From positions 434,001-498,000 of the forward strand of contig NZ_JAASAF010000001.1 of assembly GCF_012726195.1 (NCBI RefSeq): 64,000 nucleotides of DNA, in the 5' to 3' direction. Each line of letters begins with the position of its first letter. Position 1 is the stretch's first letter. A program made the translations under genes and the position numbers. Shown one piece after another: positions 18,105 to 27,613 of the stretch. Source of the DNA: Rhodococcus sp. HNM0563 (GTDB taxonomy: Bacteria > Actinomycetota > Actinomycetes > Mycobacteriales > Mycobacteriaceae). Under the pieces are notes generated by a model. That model was not told the DNA's origin. It was given only the letters and a program-made list of their open reading frames with translations, and made no database searches.

Positions 18105-19169
18105 GTGAGTGAACCAGACCGCACACGCGACCCCGACGACGCAGGCCGGATCCCGGTCCGATCGAGCCTGGATCTTCCGCCAGAGGCTGCAGCTCCCCTG
18201 GTCGGCACAGCCGACGAGAACCTCATCGCACTCGAAGCGGCCCTTGCCGCCGACATCCATGTGCGAGGCAACACCGTCAGCCTCAGTGGTACGCCCGCTG
18301 ACGTAGCCCTTGCCGAACGGGTGATCGGTGAACTGGTCACGCTGGTGCGCCGAGGTCAGCAACTGGGGCCCGATGCCGTGCGCCGCACCGTCGGAATGCT
18401 CACGAACGGGCTGTCCGAGTCGCCGGCGGAGGTGCTCAGCCTCGACATCCTGTCGCGACGTGGAAAGACGATCCGTCCGAAGACGCTCAATCAGAAGAGG
18501 TACGTCGACGCGATCGACGCCAACACGATCGTGTTCGGTATCGGTCCGGCGGGCACCGGCAAGACGTACCTGGCGATGGCGAAGGCAGTGCAGGCTCTGC
18601 AGGCCAAGCAGGTCACCCGCATCATCCTCACCCGCCCCGCGGTCGAAGCAGGTGAACGCCTCGGGTTCCTGCCGGGAACTCTCCACGAGAAGATCGACCC
18701 GTATCTGCGTCCGCTGCACGATGCCCTGCACGACATGATGGATCCCGAAGCGATTCCGAAGCTCATGCAGGCCGGGGTGATCGAGGTCGCGCCGCTGGCG
18801 TACATGCGTGGTCGGAGCCTCAACGACGCCTTCATCATCCTCGACGAAGCGCAGAACACCACTGCTGAGCAGATGAAGATGTTCCTCACCCGTCTGGGCT
18901 TCGGGTCGAAGATCGTCGTGACCGGCGACATCACTCAGGTGGACCTGCCCGGGGGCGCCCGGTCGGGTCTCGCCGCTGTTGCCGAAATCCTCGACAACAT
19001 CGACGACATCCACTTCGCACGGCTCGACAGCAGCGACGTGGTGCGTCACCGGCTCGTCTCCGACATCGTCGACGCCTACGGGCGCTTCGAAGCCGAGCGG
19101 GCCGGCGAAACGGGCATCGGCAACCGAGCCCAGCGTCGCGCCGCACAACACCGGATCCAGCGCCGGTGA
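18105..19169 (+). CDS. phoH: PhoH-family ATPase
   Basis: This 354-residue P-loop protein of the PhoH family has an N-terminal KH-like region, then Walker A GPAGTGKT (about residues 147-154) and Walker B IILDEAQN, with GDITQVDLP as a sensor-like motif. The family has helicase/RNase-like features and is linked to RNA metabolism. Its position immediately before ybeY is conserved, supporting a role with YbeY in rRNA maturation or quality control. The GTG at 18105 gives a length close to mycobacterial PhoH; a GTG at 18066 in the same frame is the alternative. No strong ribosome site distinguishes them. Confidence 0.93.
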   Translation: MSEPDRTRDPDDAGRIPVRSSLDLPPEAAAPLVGTADENLIALEAALAADIHVRGNTVSLSGTPADVALAERVIGELVTLVRRGQQLGPDAVRRTVGMLTNGLSESPAEVLSLDILSRRGKTIRPKTLNQKRYVDAIDANTIVFGIGPAGTGKTYLAMAKAVQALQAKQVTRIILTRPAVEAGERLGFLPGTLHEKIDPYLRPLHDALHDMMDPEAIPKLMQAGVIEVAPLAYMRGRSLNDAFIILDEAQNTTAEQMKMFLTRLGFGSKIVVTGDITQVDLPGGARSGLAAVAEILDNIDDIHFARLDSSDVVRHRLVSDIVDAYGRFEAERAGETGIGNRAQRRAAQHRIQRR

Positions 19170-19218
19170 ACATGCCGCACAACCCGAATCCGTCAGAAGT
19201 GCAGAAGGAACGACAGAC

Positions 19219-19761
19219 ATGAGCATCGAAATCTCGAACGAGTCCGGGATGGAGGTCGTCGAGGAAGAACTGCTCGACGTTGCCCGTTTCGTCATCGCCC
19301 GAATGGACGTGCATCCCGCCGCGGAGCTGTCGATGGTGCTCGTGGATTCCGACACCATGGCCGATCTGCACGTGCGTTGGATGGATCTACCCGGACCCAC
19401 CGACGTGATGTCGTTCCCGATGGACGAACTCGAGCCCGGTGGCCGACCGGACGCACCTGAGCCGGGCCCGTCCATGCTCGGCGACATCGTGTTGTGTCCG
19501 GCCTTCGCCGCAGACCAAGCGGAGAAGGCCGGTCATTCCCTGGACCACGAACTTGCTCTGCTCACGGTGCACGGAATGTTGCACCTGCTCGGCTACGACC
19601 ACGCCGAGCCGGAGGAGGAGAAGGAGATGTTCGGCCTCCAGAACCAGTTGCTCGCCGAGTGGTACGAGGAACTGCGCCTTGCCGAGCGTGACGCACGGCT
19701 TGCCGCGCGCGATCAGCAGTTGCTCGGAAAGGCCGGATTCGTCGACAATCCGGAGATCTGA
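19219..19761 (+). CDS. ybeY: Endoribonuclease YbeY
   Basis: This 180-residue zinc-dependent endoribonuclease acts in 16S rRNA 3'-end maturation and ribosome quality control. The diagnostic zinc motif HGxLHLxGYDH is present as [11 protein letters not shown] at about residues 119-129. The conserved [10 protein letters not shown] segment lies before it. GAAGGAA precedes the ATG. Gene order phoH-ybeY-CBS protein-era matches other actinobacteria and suggests a shared transcript. The C-terminal 25 residues after the zinc site are an extension of unknown meaning. Confidence 0.96.
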   Translation: MSIEISNESGMEVVEEELLDVARFVIARMDVHPAAELSMVLVDSDTMADLHVRWMDLPGPTDVMSFPMDELEPGGRPDAPEPGPSMLGDIVLCPAFAADQAEKAGHSLDHELALLTVHGMLHLLGYDHAEPEEEKEMFGLQNQLLAEWYEELRLAERDARLAARDQQLLGKAGFVDNPEI

Positions 19762-19826
19762 ACCGTGTGCTCGGAAGATGGGACGCGATGTGAGCTCCTC
19801 GGCATCACTACCGGAGTGAGGTCGGC

Positions 19827-21146
19827 GTGAGCACCGTGATCTCCTACGTCCTCGCGGTACTGCTCGTCGTGATCGGCGGGCTCTTTGCGGCCGTCGATTC
19901 TGCGCTCAACACGGTCTCGCCTGCGCGCGTGGACGACCTCGCGAAGGAAGGCCGCGCGGGTGCCCGCCGGCTCCGCGCAATCCTCGAAGAGCGGCCTCGA
20001 TACGTCAATCTTGCTGTGCTGCTTCGTATCCTGTGTGAGATCACGGCGACCGTCGTGCTCGCCGGGGAGCTGCTCGGTCATTTGAATCGTACGGCGGCTC
20101 TTGCGATCAGTGCCGCGGTCATGGTCGTGATCGACTATGTCGTGATCGGTGTGGGGCCGAGGACGCTCGGCCGGCAGCACGCCTACACGATCGCACTCAC
20201 CGCTGCTGCGCCGCTGCGCGTGCTGGGTGTGGTCCTCGGCCCCATCAGCAGGGTCCTGATCCTTGTGGGTAACGCCGTCACCCCCGGCCGCGGGTTCCGT
20301 AACGGTCCGTTCGCCAACGAGATCGAGCTGCGCGAGCTCGTCGACCTGGCGCAGGAACGCGGAGTGGTGGCCGATGACGAGAGGCGAATGATCCAGTCGG
20401 TCTTCGATTTCGGCGACACCACCGCGCGCGAGATCATGGTGCCCCGACCGGAGATGGTCTGGATCGAGAGCACCAAGACCGCAGGGCAGGCGACGTCTCT
20501 CGCCGTGCGCAGCGGACATTCCCGCATCCCGGTGATCGGCGAGAACGTCGACGACATCTGCGGGGTCGTCTATCTGAAGGACCTCGTACAACAGACCTAC
20601 GACGCGAGTGACGGCGGGCACAGTGTCTTGGTCGCCGAGGTGATGCGTCCGCCGGTGTTCGTGCCCGATTCGAAGCGTCTCGACGACCTCTTGTCCGATA
20701 TGCAGCGCGACCGCAATCATATGGCCGTGCTCGTCGACGAATACGGCGGCATCGCGGGTCTGGTCACGATCGAGGATCTCATCGAGGAAATCGTGGGCGA
20801 GATCGCCGACGAGTACGACGTCGGGGAAATCCCCGATATCGAGGCTCTCGGTGATGGCACCTATCGTGTCTCCGCGCGCCTCCCGGTCGAAGATCTCGGC
20901 GATCTGTTCGGCATCGAGATCGACGACGCCGAGGTCGACACCGTCGGCGGACTACTCGGCTACGAACTCGGGCGCGTTCCGCTGCCGGGGTCGCAGGTGC
21001 ACACCCACGGACTCATCCTGCGCGGCGAAGGCGGCCCGGATGTCCGCGGCCGCGTCCGCGTCAATACCGTGTTCGTCCGGCGCGTTCCGGAATCCGACGA
21101 CTCACCCACCTCACGAAAGGAGGACGGCGCGTGCTCTGCATCGTGA
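19827..21146 (+). CDS. CNNM/CBS-domain transporter (HlyC/CorC family)
   Basis: This 439-residue membrane protein has an N-terminal CNNM domain with three to four hydrophobic helices (from [22 protein letters not shown]). A pair of CBS domains begins near residue 195 ([17 protein letters not shown] and [17 protein letters not shown]). A C-terminal CorC_HlyC domain follows ([24 protein letters not shown]). Members are implicated in magnesium or cobalt efflux; the old hemolysin label is misleading. It starts at GTG and sits in the conserved slot between ybeY and era. Confidence 0.92.
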   Translation: MSTVISYVLAVLLVVIGGLFAAVDSALNTVSPARVDDLAKEGRAGARRLRAILEERPRYVNLAVLLRILCEITATVVLAGELLGHLNRTAALAISAAVMVVIDYVVIGVGPRTLGRQHAYTIALTAAAPLRVLGVVLGPISRVLILVGNAVTPGRGFRNGPFANEIELRELVDLAQERGVVADDERRMIQSVFDFGDTTAREIMVPRPEMVWIESTKTAGQATSLAVRSGHSRIPVIGENVDDICGVVYLKDLVQQTYDASDGGHSVLVAEVMRPPVFVPDSKRLDDLLSDMQRDRNHMAVLVDEYGGIAGLVTIEDLIEEIVGEIADEYDVGEIPDIEALGDGTYRVSARLPVEDLGDLFGIEIDDAEVDTVGGLLGYELGRVPLPGSQVHTHGLILRGEGGPDVRGRVRVNTVFVRRVPESDDSPTSRKEDGACSAS

Positions 21147-21189
21147 ACGAGGACGTAGCAGCGTCGAACACCAGATGGCAGAACACAGT

Positions 21190-22107
21190 ATGAGCGACTC
21201 CGAATTCCGTTCCGGATTCATCTGTTTCGTGGGGCGTCCCAATACCGGCAAGTCGACGCTGACGAATGCTCTGGTGGGCAGCAAGATTGCCATCACGTCG
21301 TCGCGACCGCAGACCACTCGCCATACGATTCGAGGAATCGTTCACCGTGATCACACGCAGTTGATCCTCGTGGACACGCCGGGACTGCACCGGCCCCGGA
21401 CCTTGCTCGGTCAGCGGCTCAACGACCTCGTACGCGACACATACTCCGAGGTCGACGCCATCGGCATGTGCTTTCCCGCCGATGAGAAGATCGGCCCAGG
21501 CGACCGCTGGATTCTCGAACAGGTCCGCACCGTGGCGCCGCGCACTCCGCTGATCGGCATCGTGACCAAGATCGACAAGGTGGGCAAGGAGCAGGTCGCA
21601 GCGCAGCTACTCGCTGTGTCGAAGTTGCTTGGCAGCGAGACCGACGTGGTTCCCGTATCGGCGACCTCGGGGGAGCAGGTCGAAGTCCTCGTCGACGTTG
21701 TCGCCTCGCACATGGAGCCGGGGCCTGCCTTCTACCCCGACGGTGAACTCACCGACGAACCCGAAGAAACCCTCATGGCGGAGCTGATTCGAGAGGCGGC
21801 ACTCGAGGGCCTCGGCGACGAGCTGCCACATTCGCTTGCCGTGGTGATCGAGGAGATCCGAGAGCGTGAGGGGCGCACCGAGAAACAGGGTGAGATGCTC
21901 GATGTGCACGCTTTGCTCTACGTGGAACGCCCGAGCCAGAAAGGCATCGTCATCGGTAAAGGTGGCGCGCGTCTGCGCGAGGTCGGCACGGCGGCGCGCA
22001 CTCAGATCGAGAAGCTGCTCGGGGTGAAGATCTTCCTGGATCTGCATGTCAAGGTCGCCAAGGATTGGCAGCGGGATCCCAAGCAACTCGGTCGCCTCGG
22101 ATTCTGA
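21190..22107 (+). CDS. era: GTPase Era
   Basis: This 305-residue GTPase acts in 16S rRNA processing and 30S assembly. The GTPase motifs are G1 GRPNTGKST, G3 DTPGL and G4 TKID. A C-terminal KH domain with VIGKGGARLREVGTAAR binds rRNA, and the ending DPKQLGRLGF is typical of actinobacterial Era. An alternative ATG 15 bases upstream is in frame; no clear ribosome site separates the two. A short insert (REREGRTEKQGEM) before the KH domain is longer than I recall for mycobacterial Era. Confidence 0.95.
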   Translation: MSDSEFRSGFICFVGRPNTGKSTLTNALVGSKIAITSSRPQTTRHTIRGIVHRDHTQLILVDTPGLHRPRTLLGQRLNDLVRDTYSEVDAIGMCFPADEKIGPGDRWILEQVRTVAPRTPLIGIVTKIDKVGKEQVAAQLLAVSKLLGSETDVVPVSATSGEQVEVLVDVVASHMEPGPAFYPDGELTDEPEETLMAELIREAALEGLGDELPHSLAVVIEEIREREGRTEKQGEMLDVHALLYVERPSQKGIVIGKGGARLREVGTAARTQIEKLLGVKIFLDLHVKVAKDWQRDPKQLGRLGF

Positions 22108-22183
22108 CCCCCGTCGCTGCCGCGTTCGGATGATCTTCCCGATGGAAGACGTAGATGTCGGATATGTCCGATGGAGCTAGGGT

Positions 22184-22207
22184 CTCCGCATCGTTGTCGA
22201 TGCGGAG
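22184..22207 (+). promoter_or_regulatory. 5'-UTR hairpin masking the lipoprotein ribosome site
   Basis: Perfect 10-base arms CTCCGCATCG and CGATGCGGAG enclose a TTGT loop, directly before the lipoprotein ATG at 22214. The right arm contains most of the GGAGG Shine-Dalgarno sequence (22204-22208), so the folded RNA would hide it. TAGGGT at 22178-22183 could be a -10, placing the start of transcription near the left arm. Part of it could alternatively terminate era. Confidence 0.55.
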
Positions 22208-22213
22208 GTCCGA

Positions 22214-22597
22214 ATGCGTGTATATGCCCCTCTTGCGGTTGCCGCGGCGTCGCTGCTCTTCGTCGCCGGGTGTCTCGCGGAAGACGAAGTCGCGGTGGGT
22301 CCGGTCACGTTCCCTGCGGGAGAAGAGATTCTCGTCGACCTGTCGATGAAGCCGAGCAACGTCGGTGGACGCAGCAGCCCATTCTTCTCCGGATATCGCC
22401 CACAGGTGTCCTTTGCGTCGGCGGACGCGATCACCTGCACGATCAAGGGGCCTGCGCATGGTGAGCCGTTCGCACCGGGGACGAGGTCGACCGTTCCGAT
22501 CGTATGCACAGCCGAAGTCACCGTCGATTCGGAGGACGTGGAAGTCGGTGTCCTGGAGGGCGGTAGGGAAGTGGGTAGCGGAACGGTGCAACTCTGA
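22214..22597 (+). CDS. Small secreted lipoprotein, unknown function
   Basis: This 127-residue protein has a signal peptide and lipobox (SLLFVAGC, lipidated Cys at residue 20), so it should be anchored to the outer face of the cytoplasmic membrane. The mature part, about 108 residues, is predicted beta-rich, with two cysteines (in ITCTIKG and IVCTAEV) that could form a disulfide, resembling an immunoglobulin-like fold. No enzyme motif is visible. A strong GGAGG ribosome site lies within a predicted hairpin. It sits alone between era and a convergent TetR-amidase operon. I do not recognise the family. Confidence 0.75.
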   Translation: MRVYAPLAVAAASLLFVAGCLAEDEVAVGPVTFPAGEEILVDLSMKPSNVGGRSSPFFSGYRPQVSFASADAITCTIKGPAHGEPFAPGTRSTVPIVCTAEVTVDSEDVEVGVLEGGREVGSGTVQL

Positions 22598-22622
22598 GGA
22601 AGACGTAGCGTAACGCGGTGGA

Positions 22623-23180
22623 TCAGGGTTGCGTTGCTCCCTGGAGCAGGAGGAGTGTCGCGGCGGCAAGATCCGCGCCGGACCCGGTCGACAGACGCCG
22701 CAGTTGCAGTCCGGCGATCGTCGCGACCAGGATCGGCCCGATCACCTCCGCGTTCGGGACGTCGAGGGCGCGGAGAATCGCCACGGTCAGTGCGTCGTAC
22801 GCTGACCAGCATTCGTCCGCAGTTGCACGCAGATCCGGATCCCGGCCCGCCTGGATCCACAGTTCGTACGGTGCGATCCGTTCGGCGGTGAATGCGAGAT
22901 CCTCTGCGACCCGCTCGGTGAGAGCCGCGGCTTCCATGACCGACAGTGTCTGAGAACGATACGTGTCGGCGATCGTGCGCAGTCGTTCGGTCTCTTCATC
23001 GACGAAGGTCGTGAGCGCCGCCTTCAGCAGATCGGATTGGCTGGGGAAGTGGTAGGTGATCGACCCCAGCGACACCTCGGCGCGGGACGCGATGCGCCGA
23101 TTGGTGATTCCCGCGATTCCGTCCGTTCCGACGAGATGCAGTGTTGCCTCGATGATTCGGTGCCGGGCATCGGTGGCCAC
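22623..23180 (-). CDS. TetR-family regulator of the amidase operon
   Basis: This 185-residue regulator has an N-terminal TetR helix-turn-helix (IIEATLHLVGTDGIAGITNRRIASRAEVSLGSITYHFPSQSDLLKAAL). The C-terminal domain is of the type that binds small ligands. It lies two bases after the amidase gene in the same orientation, so the two are co-transcribed, and an 18-base perfect palindrome before the amidase gene is its likely operator. The GTG at 23180 is chosen because it starts just ahead of the DNA-binding domain and has an AGGTGG-type ribosome site; the longer open frame is an artefact antisense to other coding sequence. Confidence 0.88.
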   Translation of the reverse strand: MATDARHRIIEATLHLVGTDGIAGITNRRIASRAEVSLGSITYHFPSQSDLLKAALTTFVDEETERLRTIADTYRSQTLSVMEAAALTERVAEDLAFTAERIAPYELWIQAGRDPDLRATADECWSAYDALTVAILRALDVPNAEVIGPILVATIAGLQLRRLSTGSGADLAAATLLLLQGATQP

Positions 23181-23182
23181 GA

Positions 23183-24601
23183 CTACCACCACCTGACCGG
23201 GCTCTGTTCGTCCCAGCGCAATACCGATTCGAGTTGCGCTGCGAGCGAGACGAGCATCGGCTCGGAGTCGTCGTGCCCGAGAAGTTGTGCACCTACGGGC
23301 AATCCTTCGTCGGTGAAACCGGCAGGAACGTTCACTCCGGGCCATCCGAGTACGTTCCAGGGCCACGCATACGGGCACGCTGCGGTGATCACCTTGTCGG
23401 TGGCCCAGCCACCGAGGCCGTCGATCGCACCGATCGGCGGCGGCGGTGTCGCGGTAGTAGGTGTGAGGACGACATCGACCCGGTCGAATATCCGGCCGAC
23501 ACGGCGCCGTAGCCTGGGCTCGGCGGCTCTCGCGGCGCGAAGCGGAAATCCGTGCAGGAGTTTGCCGGTGCGGGCATTGCCACGTGTGCGCGGGTCGGTC
23601 AGGGACGGGTCGGACAACGCGCTCACCCAGTCGTTGATTCCGGCCATCGACCGCGGAAGAAAATTCAGACCGAACATGATTCCGTAGTCCGGGTCGGCGA
23701 GGATCACCTCGTGTCCGAGATCGCGGAGGGTCGCGGCGAGTGCGGTGATGCGGACACGTACCCGAGGATCGAGCTGTCTCGGCGTGGCGGTGAACGGAAG
23801 CTTCAGTGACAACGCGATTCTCAGTCGTCCGGGGTCGCGTCCTACCGCGTCGGAGACGGCCATCGGCTCGCGCCGATGGAGATCGCCTGCGCGATTGCCG
23901 CTCACCACGTCGAGGAGAAGCGCAGCGTCGGCGACCGTGCGGGCGAGTGGTCCGTGCGTGGTCAGCCCATAGAACGCCTCGGGATGGGGCCACATCGAGA
24001 TCCGACCGCGCTGCGGCTTGATGCCCACCAGATTGGTCCAGGCGGCCGGGATCCGAACCGAACCGGCGCCGTCGGAGCCGAGTGCTGCGGGGACCAGTCC
24101 GGCGGCGACCGCCGCGGCGCTCCCGCCGGATGATCCGCCAGGTGTGTGCCCCCGTGACCAAGGGTTGCGTGTGTATCCGTAGGTGGAGTTCCCGGTCAGG
24201 GGCCACTGACCGACCTCGGAGGAATGGGTCTTGCCGACGATCACTGCACCGGCGTCGCGCAGACGGCGGACCACCTCGGCGTCGTCGTTGCGAACCGGGA
24301 GTTCGCCCGGGCAGCCGAACGCTGTGGTCTCACCGGTGACGTCGGTGTCGTCCTTGACTGCGATCGGGACGCCGAGCAGGGGACCGCGTTCGCCCGCGGC
24401 GCGGCGTCGATCGGCCTCGGCTGCCTCGGTCAGCGCTGCTTCCCGCCGTGCGACGCGGAAAGCGTTGAGTGTGGATCGGCTCGCGTCGATCCGGTCGAGT
24501 GCGACGCGGACGAGTTCGACCGAGGTGGCGATGCCGGCGTCGAGTGCGGCAACGGTCTCGGTCAGCCCGGCGGATCGGGTGGTTACGTCGTGCGTGGTCA
24601 T
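23183..24601 (-). CDS. Amidase (amidase signature family)
   Basis: This 472-residue hydrolase of the amidase-signature family cleaves carboxamides or related esters. The Ser-cisSer-Lys triad is visible: Lys83 in GVPIAVKDD, Ser158 in GGSSGGS and the nucleophile Ser181 in GSDGAGSVRIPA. The length is normal. It does not resemble the GatA context (no gatB or gatC nearby) and is coupled to its own TetR gene, so an inducible catabolic or detoxifying role is more likely than tRNA amidation. It begins 14 bases from a perfect palindromic operator and is divergent from recO. Confidence 0.9.
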   Translation of the reverse strand: MTTHDVTTRSAGLTETVAALDAGIATSVELVRVALDRIDASRSTLNAFRVARREAALTEAAEADRRRAAGERGPLLGVPIAVKDDTDVTGETTAFGCPGELPVRNDDAEVVRRLRDAGAVIVGKTHSSEVGQWPLTGNSTYGYTRNPWSRGHTPGGSSGGSAAAVAAGLVPAALGSDGAGSVRIPAAWTNLVGIKPQRGRISMWPHPEAFYGLTTHGPLARTVADAALLLDVVSGNRAGDLHRREPMAVSDAVGRDPGRLRIALSLKLPFTATPRQLDPRVRVRITALAATLRDLGHEVILADPDYGIMFGLNFLPRSMAGINDWVSALSDPSLTDPRTRGNARTGKLLHGFPLRAARAAEPRLRRRVGRIFDRVDVVLTPTTATPPPPIGAIDGLGGWATDKVITAACPYAWPWNVLGWPGVNVPAGFTDEGLPVGAQLLGHDDSEPMLVSLAAQLESVLRWDEQSPVRWW

Positions 24602-24614
24602 GCATCCCCCAAGT

Positions 24615-24632
24615 TGTTCGTTCGAACGAACA
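24615..24632. promoter_or_regulatory. Perfect 18-base palindromic operator before the amidase-TetR operon
   Basis: TGTTCGTTC followed directly by GAACGAACA is a perfect palindrome with no spacer, 14 bases upstream of the amidase ATG. GTTCGTTCGAACGAAC-type sequences are common TetR-family operators. It most likely binds the TetR protein encoded as the second gene of the operon, giving autoregulation. It may also affect recO on the other side. Confidence 0.8.
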
Positions 24633-24722
24633 GTAACGCGTTTCAGTATCGGTGTCGAGGTTCCCGACGCGGGGTCGCGCACCGCGAAGGCGTTGTCGTT
24701 GCGACATGACACACTCGGATGC

Positions 24723-25538
24723 GTGAAGTTGTACAGGGACAACGCTGTGGTGCTGCGCCAGCACAAGCTGGGTGAGGCCGACCGCATCGTCACCCTGCTC
24801 ACCCGCCGTCACGGGCTGGTCAGAGCCGTCGCGAAGGGGGTTCGCCGCACCCGCTCGAAGTTCGGTGCGCGCCTCGAACCTTTCGCTCACATCGATGTGC
24901 AGTTGCACCCCGGGCGCAATCTCGATGTCGTCACCCAGGTCCAGACACTCGACGCGTTCGCAATCGGCATCGTGGACGACTACGGGCGCTATACCACCGC
25001 GTGTGCGATTCTCGAGACGGCCGAACGCCTTGCCGGCGAGGAACGCGCTCCCGTTCCGCGGCTCCACGGGCTGACCGTCGGTGCCCTGCGCGCGGTGTGC
25101 GACCGCACGCGTCCTCCGGAGTTGGTGTTCGACGCCTACTTGCTGCGCGCCATGCTCTACGCAGGCTGGGCACCCGCGATCACACACTGTGCCCGTTGTG
25201 ACCGTCCGGGACCACACACGGCGTTCCATGTAGGAGCGGGCGGTGCCGTCTGTGTCGAATGCAGGCCGCCGGGAGCGGCGACGCCCGCGCCGGGAGTGCT
25301 GGAGCTGATGGATGCGCTCAATCGGGGGAACTGGGAGGTCAGCGAATCTGCATCGGCCTCGGTACTGAGTCAGACGAGCGGTCTGATCGCTGCGCATCTG
25401 CAATGGCACCTCGAGCGTCAACTACGGACACTGCCGCTCATCGAACGTGGCGGTCCGCACGCGGGCGGGAGCCCGGAAGTCGGCGTCAGGCAGGATGGAG
25501 ACCGTGATTCGACGACGCGAACCGCACCGACCGGCTGA
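24723..25538 (+). CDS. recO: DNA repair protein RecO
   Basis: This 271-residue recombination mediator works with RecR and RecF to load RecA on gapped DNA. The N-terminal OB fold ([33 protein letters not shown]) is followed by a helical domain with a zinc-binding C-x2-C pair ([18 protein letters not shown]). The start is GTG at 24723; upstream extension would cross the amidase promoter. The C-terminal 40 residues are low in conservation and overlap the start of the uppS gene by 44 bases. Confidence 0.95.
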   Translation: MKLYRDNAVVLRQHKLGEADRIVTLLTRRHGLVRAVAKGVRRTRSKFGARLEPFAHIDVQLHPGRNLDVVTQVQTLDAFAIGIVDDYGRYTTACAILETAERLAGEERAPVPRLHGLTVGALRAVCDRTRPPELVFDAYLLRAMLYAGWAPAITHCARCDRPGPHTAFHVGAGGAVCVECRPPGAATPAPGVLELMDALNRGNWEVSESASASVLSQTSGLIAAHLQWHLERQLRTLPLIERGGPHAGGSPEVGVRQDGDRDSTTRTAPTG

Positions 25539-26301
25539 CCGCACCATCCGCCCACCAGACCCGCATCCGTCGGGGGCGCGTGCCCCGATCATCCAGCCCG
25601 AGCTGATTCCGCAGCACGTCGCGTTGGTCATGGACGGAAACGGTCGCTGGGCGCAGGAGCGCGGATTGCCGCGCACCGCCGGCCACGAACGAGGCGAAGC
25701 AGTTCTCATGGACGCCGTGTGCGGCAGCATCGAGGTGGGCGTCAAGTGGTTGTCCGCGTACGCGTTCTCCACCGAGAACTGGAAGCGCAGCCCCGACGAG
25801 GTCCGGTTCCTCATGGGTTTCAACCGTGACGTGATCCGCCGCCGCCGCGACGAGATGCACGAGATGGGTGTGCGCGTCAGGTGGGCCGGGCGTCGCCCGC
25901 GCCTGTGGCGCAGCGTGATCAAGGAACTCGAGATCGCCGAGGAGCTCACCAAGGACAACGACGTGATGACTCTCGTCATGTGCGTCAACTACGGTGGCCG
26001 AGCCGAGATCGCCGATGCGGCCCGCGAGATCGCACGTCGCGTCGCGGCCGGCGAGATCGATCCCGAGAAAGTGACCGAAGCGACGGTGGCCCGCTATCTC
26101 GACGAGCCCGATATGCCCGATGTCGATCTGTTCCTTCGGCCGTCAGGGGAACAGCGGACCTCGAACTTTCTGCTGTGGCAATCGGCTTACGCCGAAATGG
26201 TATTCCAGGACAAGAACTTTCCCGACTTCGACCGACGCGACCTCTGGTCGGCCTGCGTCGAGTACGCGTCCCGCGACCGTCGGTTCGGCGGTGTGAAATG
26301 A
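25495..26301 (+). CDS. uppS: Polyprenyl (decaprenyl) diphosphate synthase
   Basis: This 268-residue cis-prenyltransferase makes the long-chain prenyl diphosphate carrier for peptidoglycan and arabinogalactan assembly. The catalytic Asp lies in [13 protein letters not shown], followed by the FSTENWKR motif and [20 protein letters not shown], which binds the diphosphate. Position next to recO is shared with mycobacteria, where the homologue makes decaprenyl diphosphate; product chain length is inferred from that. The start is uncertain: ATG at 25495 or GTG at 25504. It overlaps recO and, through ATGA, the next gene. Confidence 0.94.
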   Translation: METVIRRREPHRPADRTIRPPDPHPSGARAPIIQPELIPQHVALVMDGNGRWAQERGLPRTAGHERGEAVLMDAVCGSIEVGVKWLSAYAFSTENWKRSPDEVRFLMGFNRDVIRRRRDEMHEMGVRVRWAGRRPRLWRSVIKELEIAEELTKDNDVMTLVMCVNYGGRAEIADAAREIARRVAAGEIDPEKVTEATVARYLDEPDMPDVDLFLRPSGEQRTSNFLLWQSAYAEMVFQDKNFPDFDRRDLWSACVEYASRDRRFGGVK

Positions 26302-26720
26302 CGGTTTTCCGAGAGCGGATTGCCGGTCTGCTCGCCCCGTTCGTCGACCTGCGCACCTCCGGGCCGAATGGCGACGAGGCCCTCGGATTCGATTACGGCG
26401 CGGTCCCGTTCGCGGCACAGGTGGTCACCCTCACCGACGGGCTCGATGTCGTGTCGCTCACCGGGGTCCTCGGCTGGGACCTTCCCCTCGACGACGACGT
26501 GCGCGCTCGGGTGGTCACGGCTGCCGACGCCGTGCAGTTCGGTTCGGTTCATCTGATCGAACGAGACGCCGAGGCCGACGTCGTCCTGCGTTACTCGTTC
26601 CCCATCAGCGGCCTCGAAGACACCGCACTGACGACGATGCTCCTGCTGGTACTCGACGGTGCTGCGAGCGCTCGGGAGGCCGTCGGCGCAGGCGCCGGTT
26701 CTACAGACGAAACGCCATGA
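26298..26720 (+). CDS. Conserved hypothetical protein downstream of uppS
   Basis: This 140-residue soluble acidic protein has no catalytic motif that I recognise. Alternating strands ([22 protein letters not shown], then [29 protein letters not shown]) give the impression of a YbjN/type-III-chaperone-like alpha-beta fold, but this is weak. The ATG overlaps the uppS stop, so it is translationally coupled to it. It ends four bases before the convergent zur gene. Function unknown. Confidence 0.7.
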   Translation: MTVFRERIAGLLAPFVDLRTSGPNGDEALGFDYGAVPFAAQVVTLTDGLDVVSLTGVLGWDLPLDDDVRARVVTAADAVQFGSVHLIERDAEADVVLRYSFPISGLEDTALTTMLLLVLDGAASAREAVGAGAGSTDETP

Positions 26721-26724
26721 CCGA

Positions 26725-27153
26725 TCAGTCCTCGGCGAATGCGCAATCCTTGCACGTGCCGAAGATCTCGATGGTGTGACTGACGTCGACGAATCCGTTC
26801 GCGTCGGCCATCTCGTGTGCCCAGCGCTCGACCTCGGGTCCGTCCACCTCGACGGTGAATCCACAGCGGCGGCACACGAGATGGTGGTGATGACCCGAGG
26901 AACAGCGTCGGAACATCGACTCCCCGGTATCGGTGCGGAGCACATCGACGCTGCCCGCCTCGGCGAGCGACTGCAGTGTTCGATACACGGTGGTCAGGCC
27001 GATCGCGTCTCCGCGCTTGCGGAGTTCGTCGTGGAGGTCCTGGGCCGTCCGGAACTCTTCGGTGTCGTCGAGCAGGGCGACGATCGCGCTGCGTTGTTTG
27101 GTCGAGCGAACCCCGACGAGGGGCTTGCGGGCGGAGGTCAAGGTGGACGTCAA
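26725..27153 (-). CDS. zur: Zinc uptake regulator Zur (FurB)
   Basis: This 142-residue Fur-family repressor has a winged helix (TKQRSAIVALLDDTEEFRTAQDLHDELRKRG, TTVYRTLQSLAEAG), the histidine cluster SSGHHHHLVCRRCG and a second CKDC pair; the two C-x2-C motifs form the structural zinc site. In mycobacteria the equivalent gene (Rv2359) is Zur and represses zinc uptake when zinc is replete. Its start overlaps the ArsR stop (ATGA). The ArsR-Zur operon, divergent from glyS, is the same layout as in M. tuberculosis. Confidence 0.93.
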   Translation of the reverse strand: MTSTLTSARKPLVGVRSTKQRSAIVALLDDTEEFRTAQDLHDELRKRGDAIGLTTVYRTLQSLAEAGSVDVLRTDTGESMFRRCSSGHHHHLVCRRCGFTVEVDGPEVERWAHEMADANGFVDVSHTIEIFGTCKDCAFAED

Positions 27154-27563
27154 CCTTCCTGTTCAGGTGTTCCCAGGGCGATTGTGCCCTGGGCGGTAGG
27201 TTCCTGGGCATGGGCGACAGCGTCGACGACGATGTGGGCGAGATGTTCGTCGGAGAGTCGGTAGAGGACTTCACGTCCGGATCGGTCTCCGCGGACGACA
27301 CCGGCGGTCTTCAGGACACGTAGGTGCTGGCTGATCAGTGGTTGGGTGACGCCGAGTGCGCCGACGAGCTCGTGCACGCATCGCGCGGATTCCCGTAATT
27401 GAAGGACGATCGCGATTCTGATCGGCGCGGACAGTGCACGGAGCAATTCGCCCGCGGTGACCAAAGTGTCGGGGGGGATCGGCTGCCGGATCTCGCAGGG
27501 TTCGTGCGGTTCGGAAGTGCGAGCGCTCACCGTGCAGTCGTGTTGACCGGAGTCGAGACTCAA
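27150..27563 (-). CDS. ArsR/SmtB-family metal-sensing repressor
   Basis: This 137-residue winged-helix repressor resembles mycobacterial SmtB (Rv2358), which senses zinc and controls the zur operon. The helix-turn-helix is ALSAPIRIAIVLQLRESARCVHELVGALGVTQPLISQHLRVLK, and the C-terminal DEHLAHIVVDAVAHAQE is the alpha-5 region that binds zinc in SmtB-type proteins (Asp, His, His, His/Glu). The TTG at 27563 is preferred because GAAGGAG lies five bases ahead and the length fits the family; GTG at 27530 and ATG at 27611 are alternatives. Translationally coupled to zur. Confidence 0.9.
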   Translation of the reverse strand: MSLDSGQHDCTVSARTSEPHEPCEIRQPIPPDTLVTAGELLRALSAPIRIAIVLQLRESARCVHELVGALGVTQPLISQHLRVLKTAGVVRGDRSGREVLYRLSDEHLAHIVVDAVAHAQEPTAQGTIALGTPEQEG

Positions 27564-27613
27564 GGATGCTCCTTCGGAGGCGGACAGCGCACTATTGCAA
27601 ACCGATCTCATTT

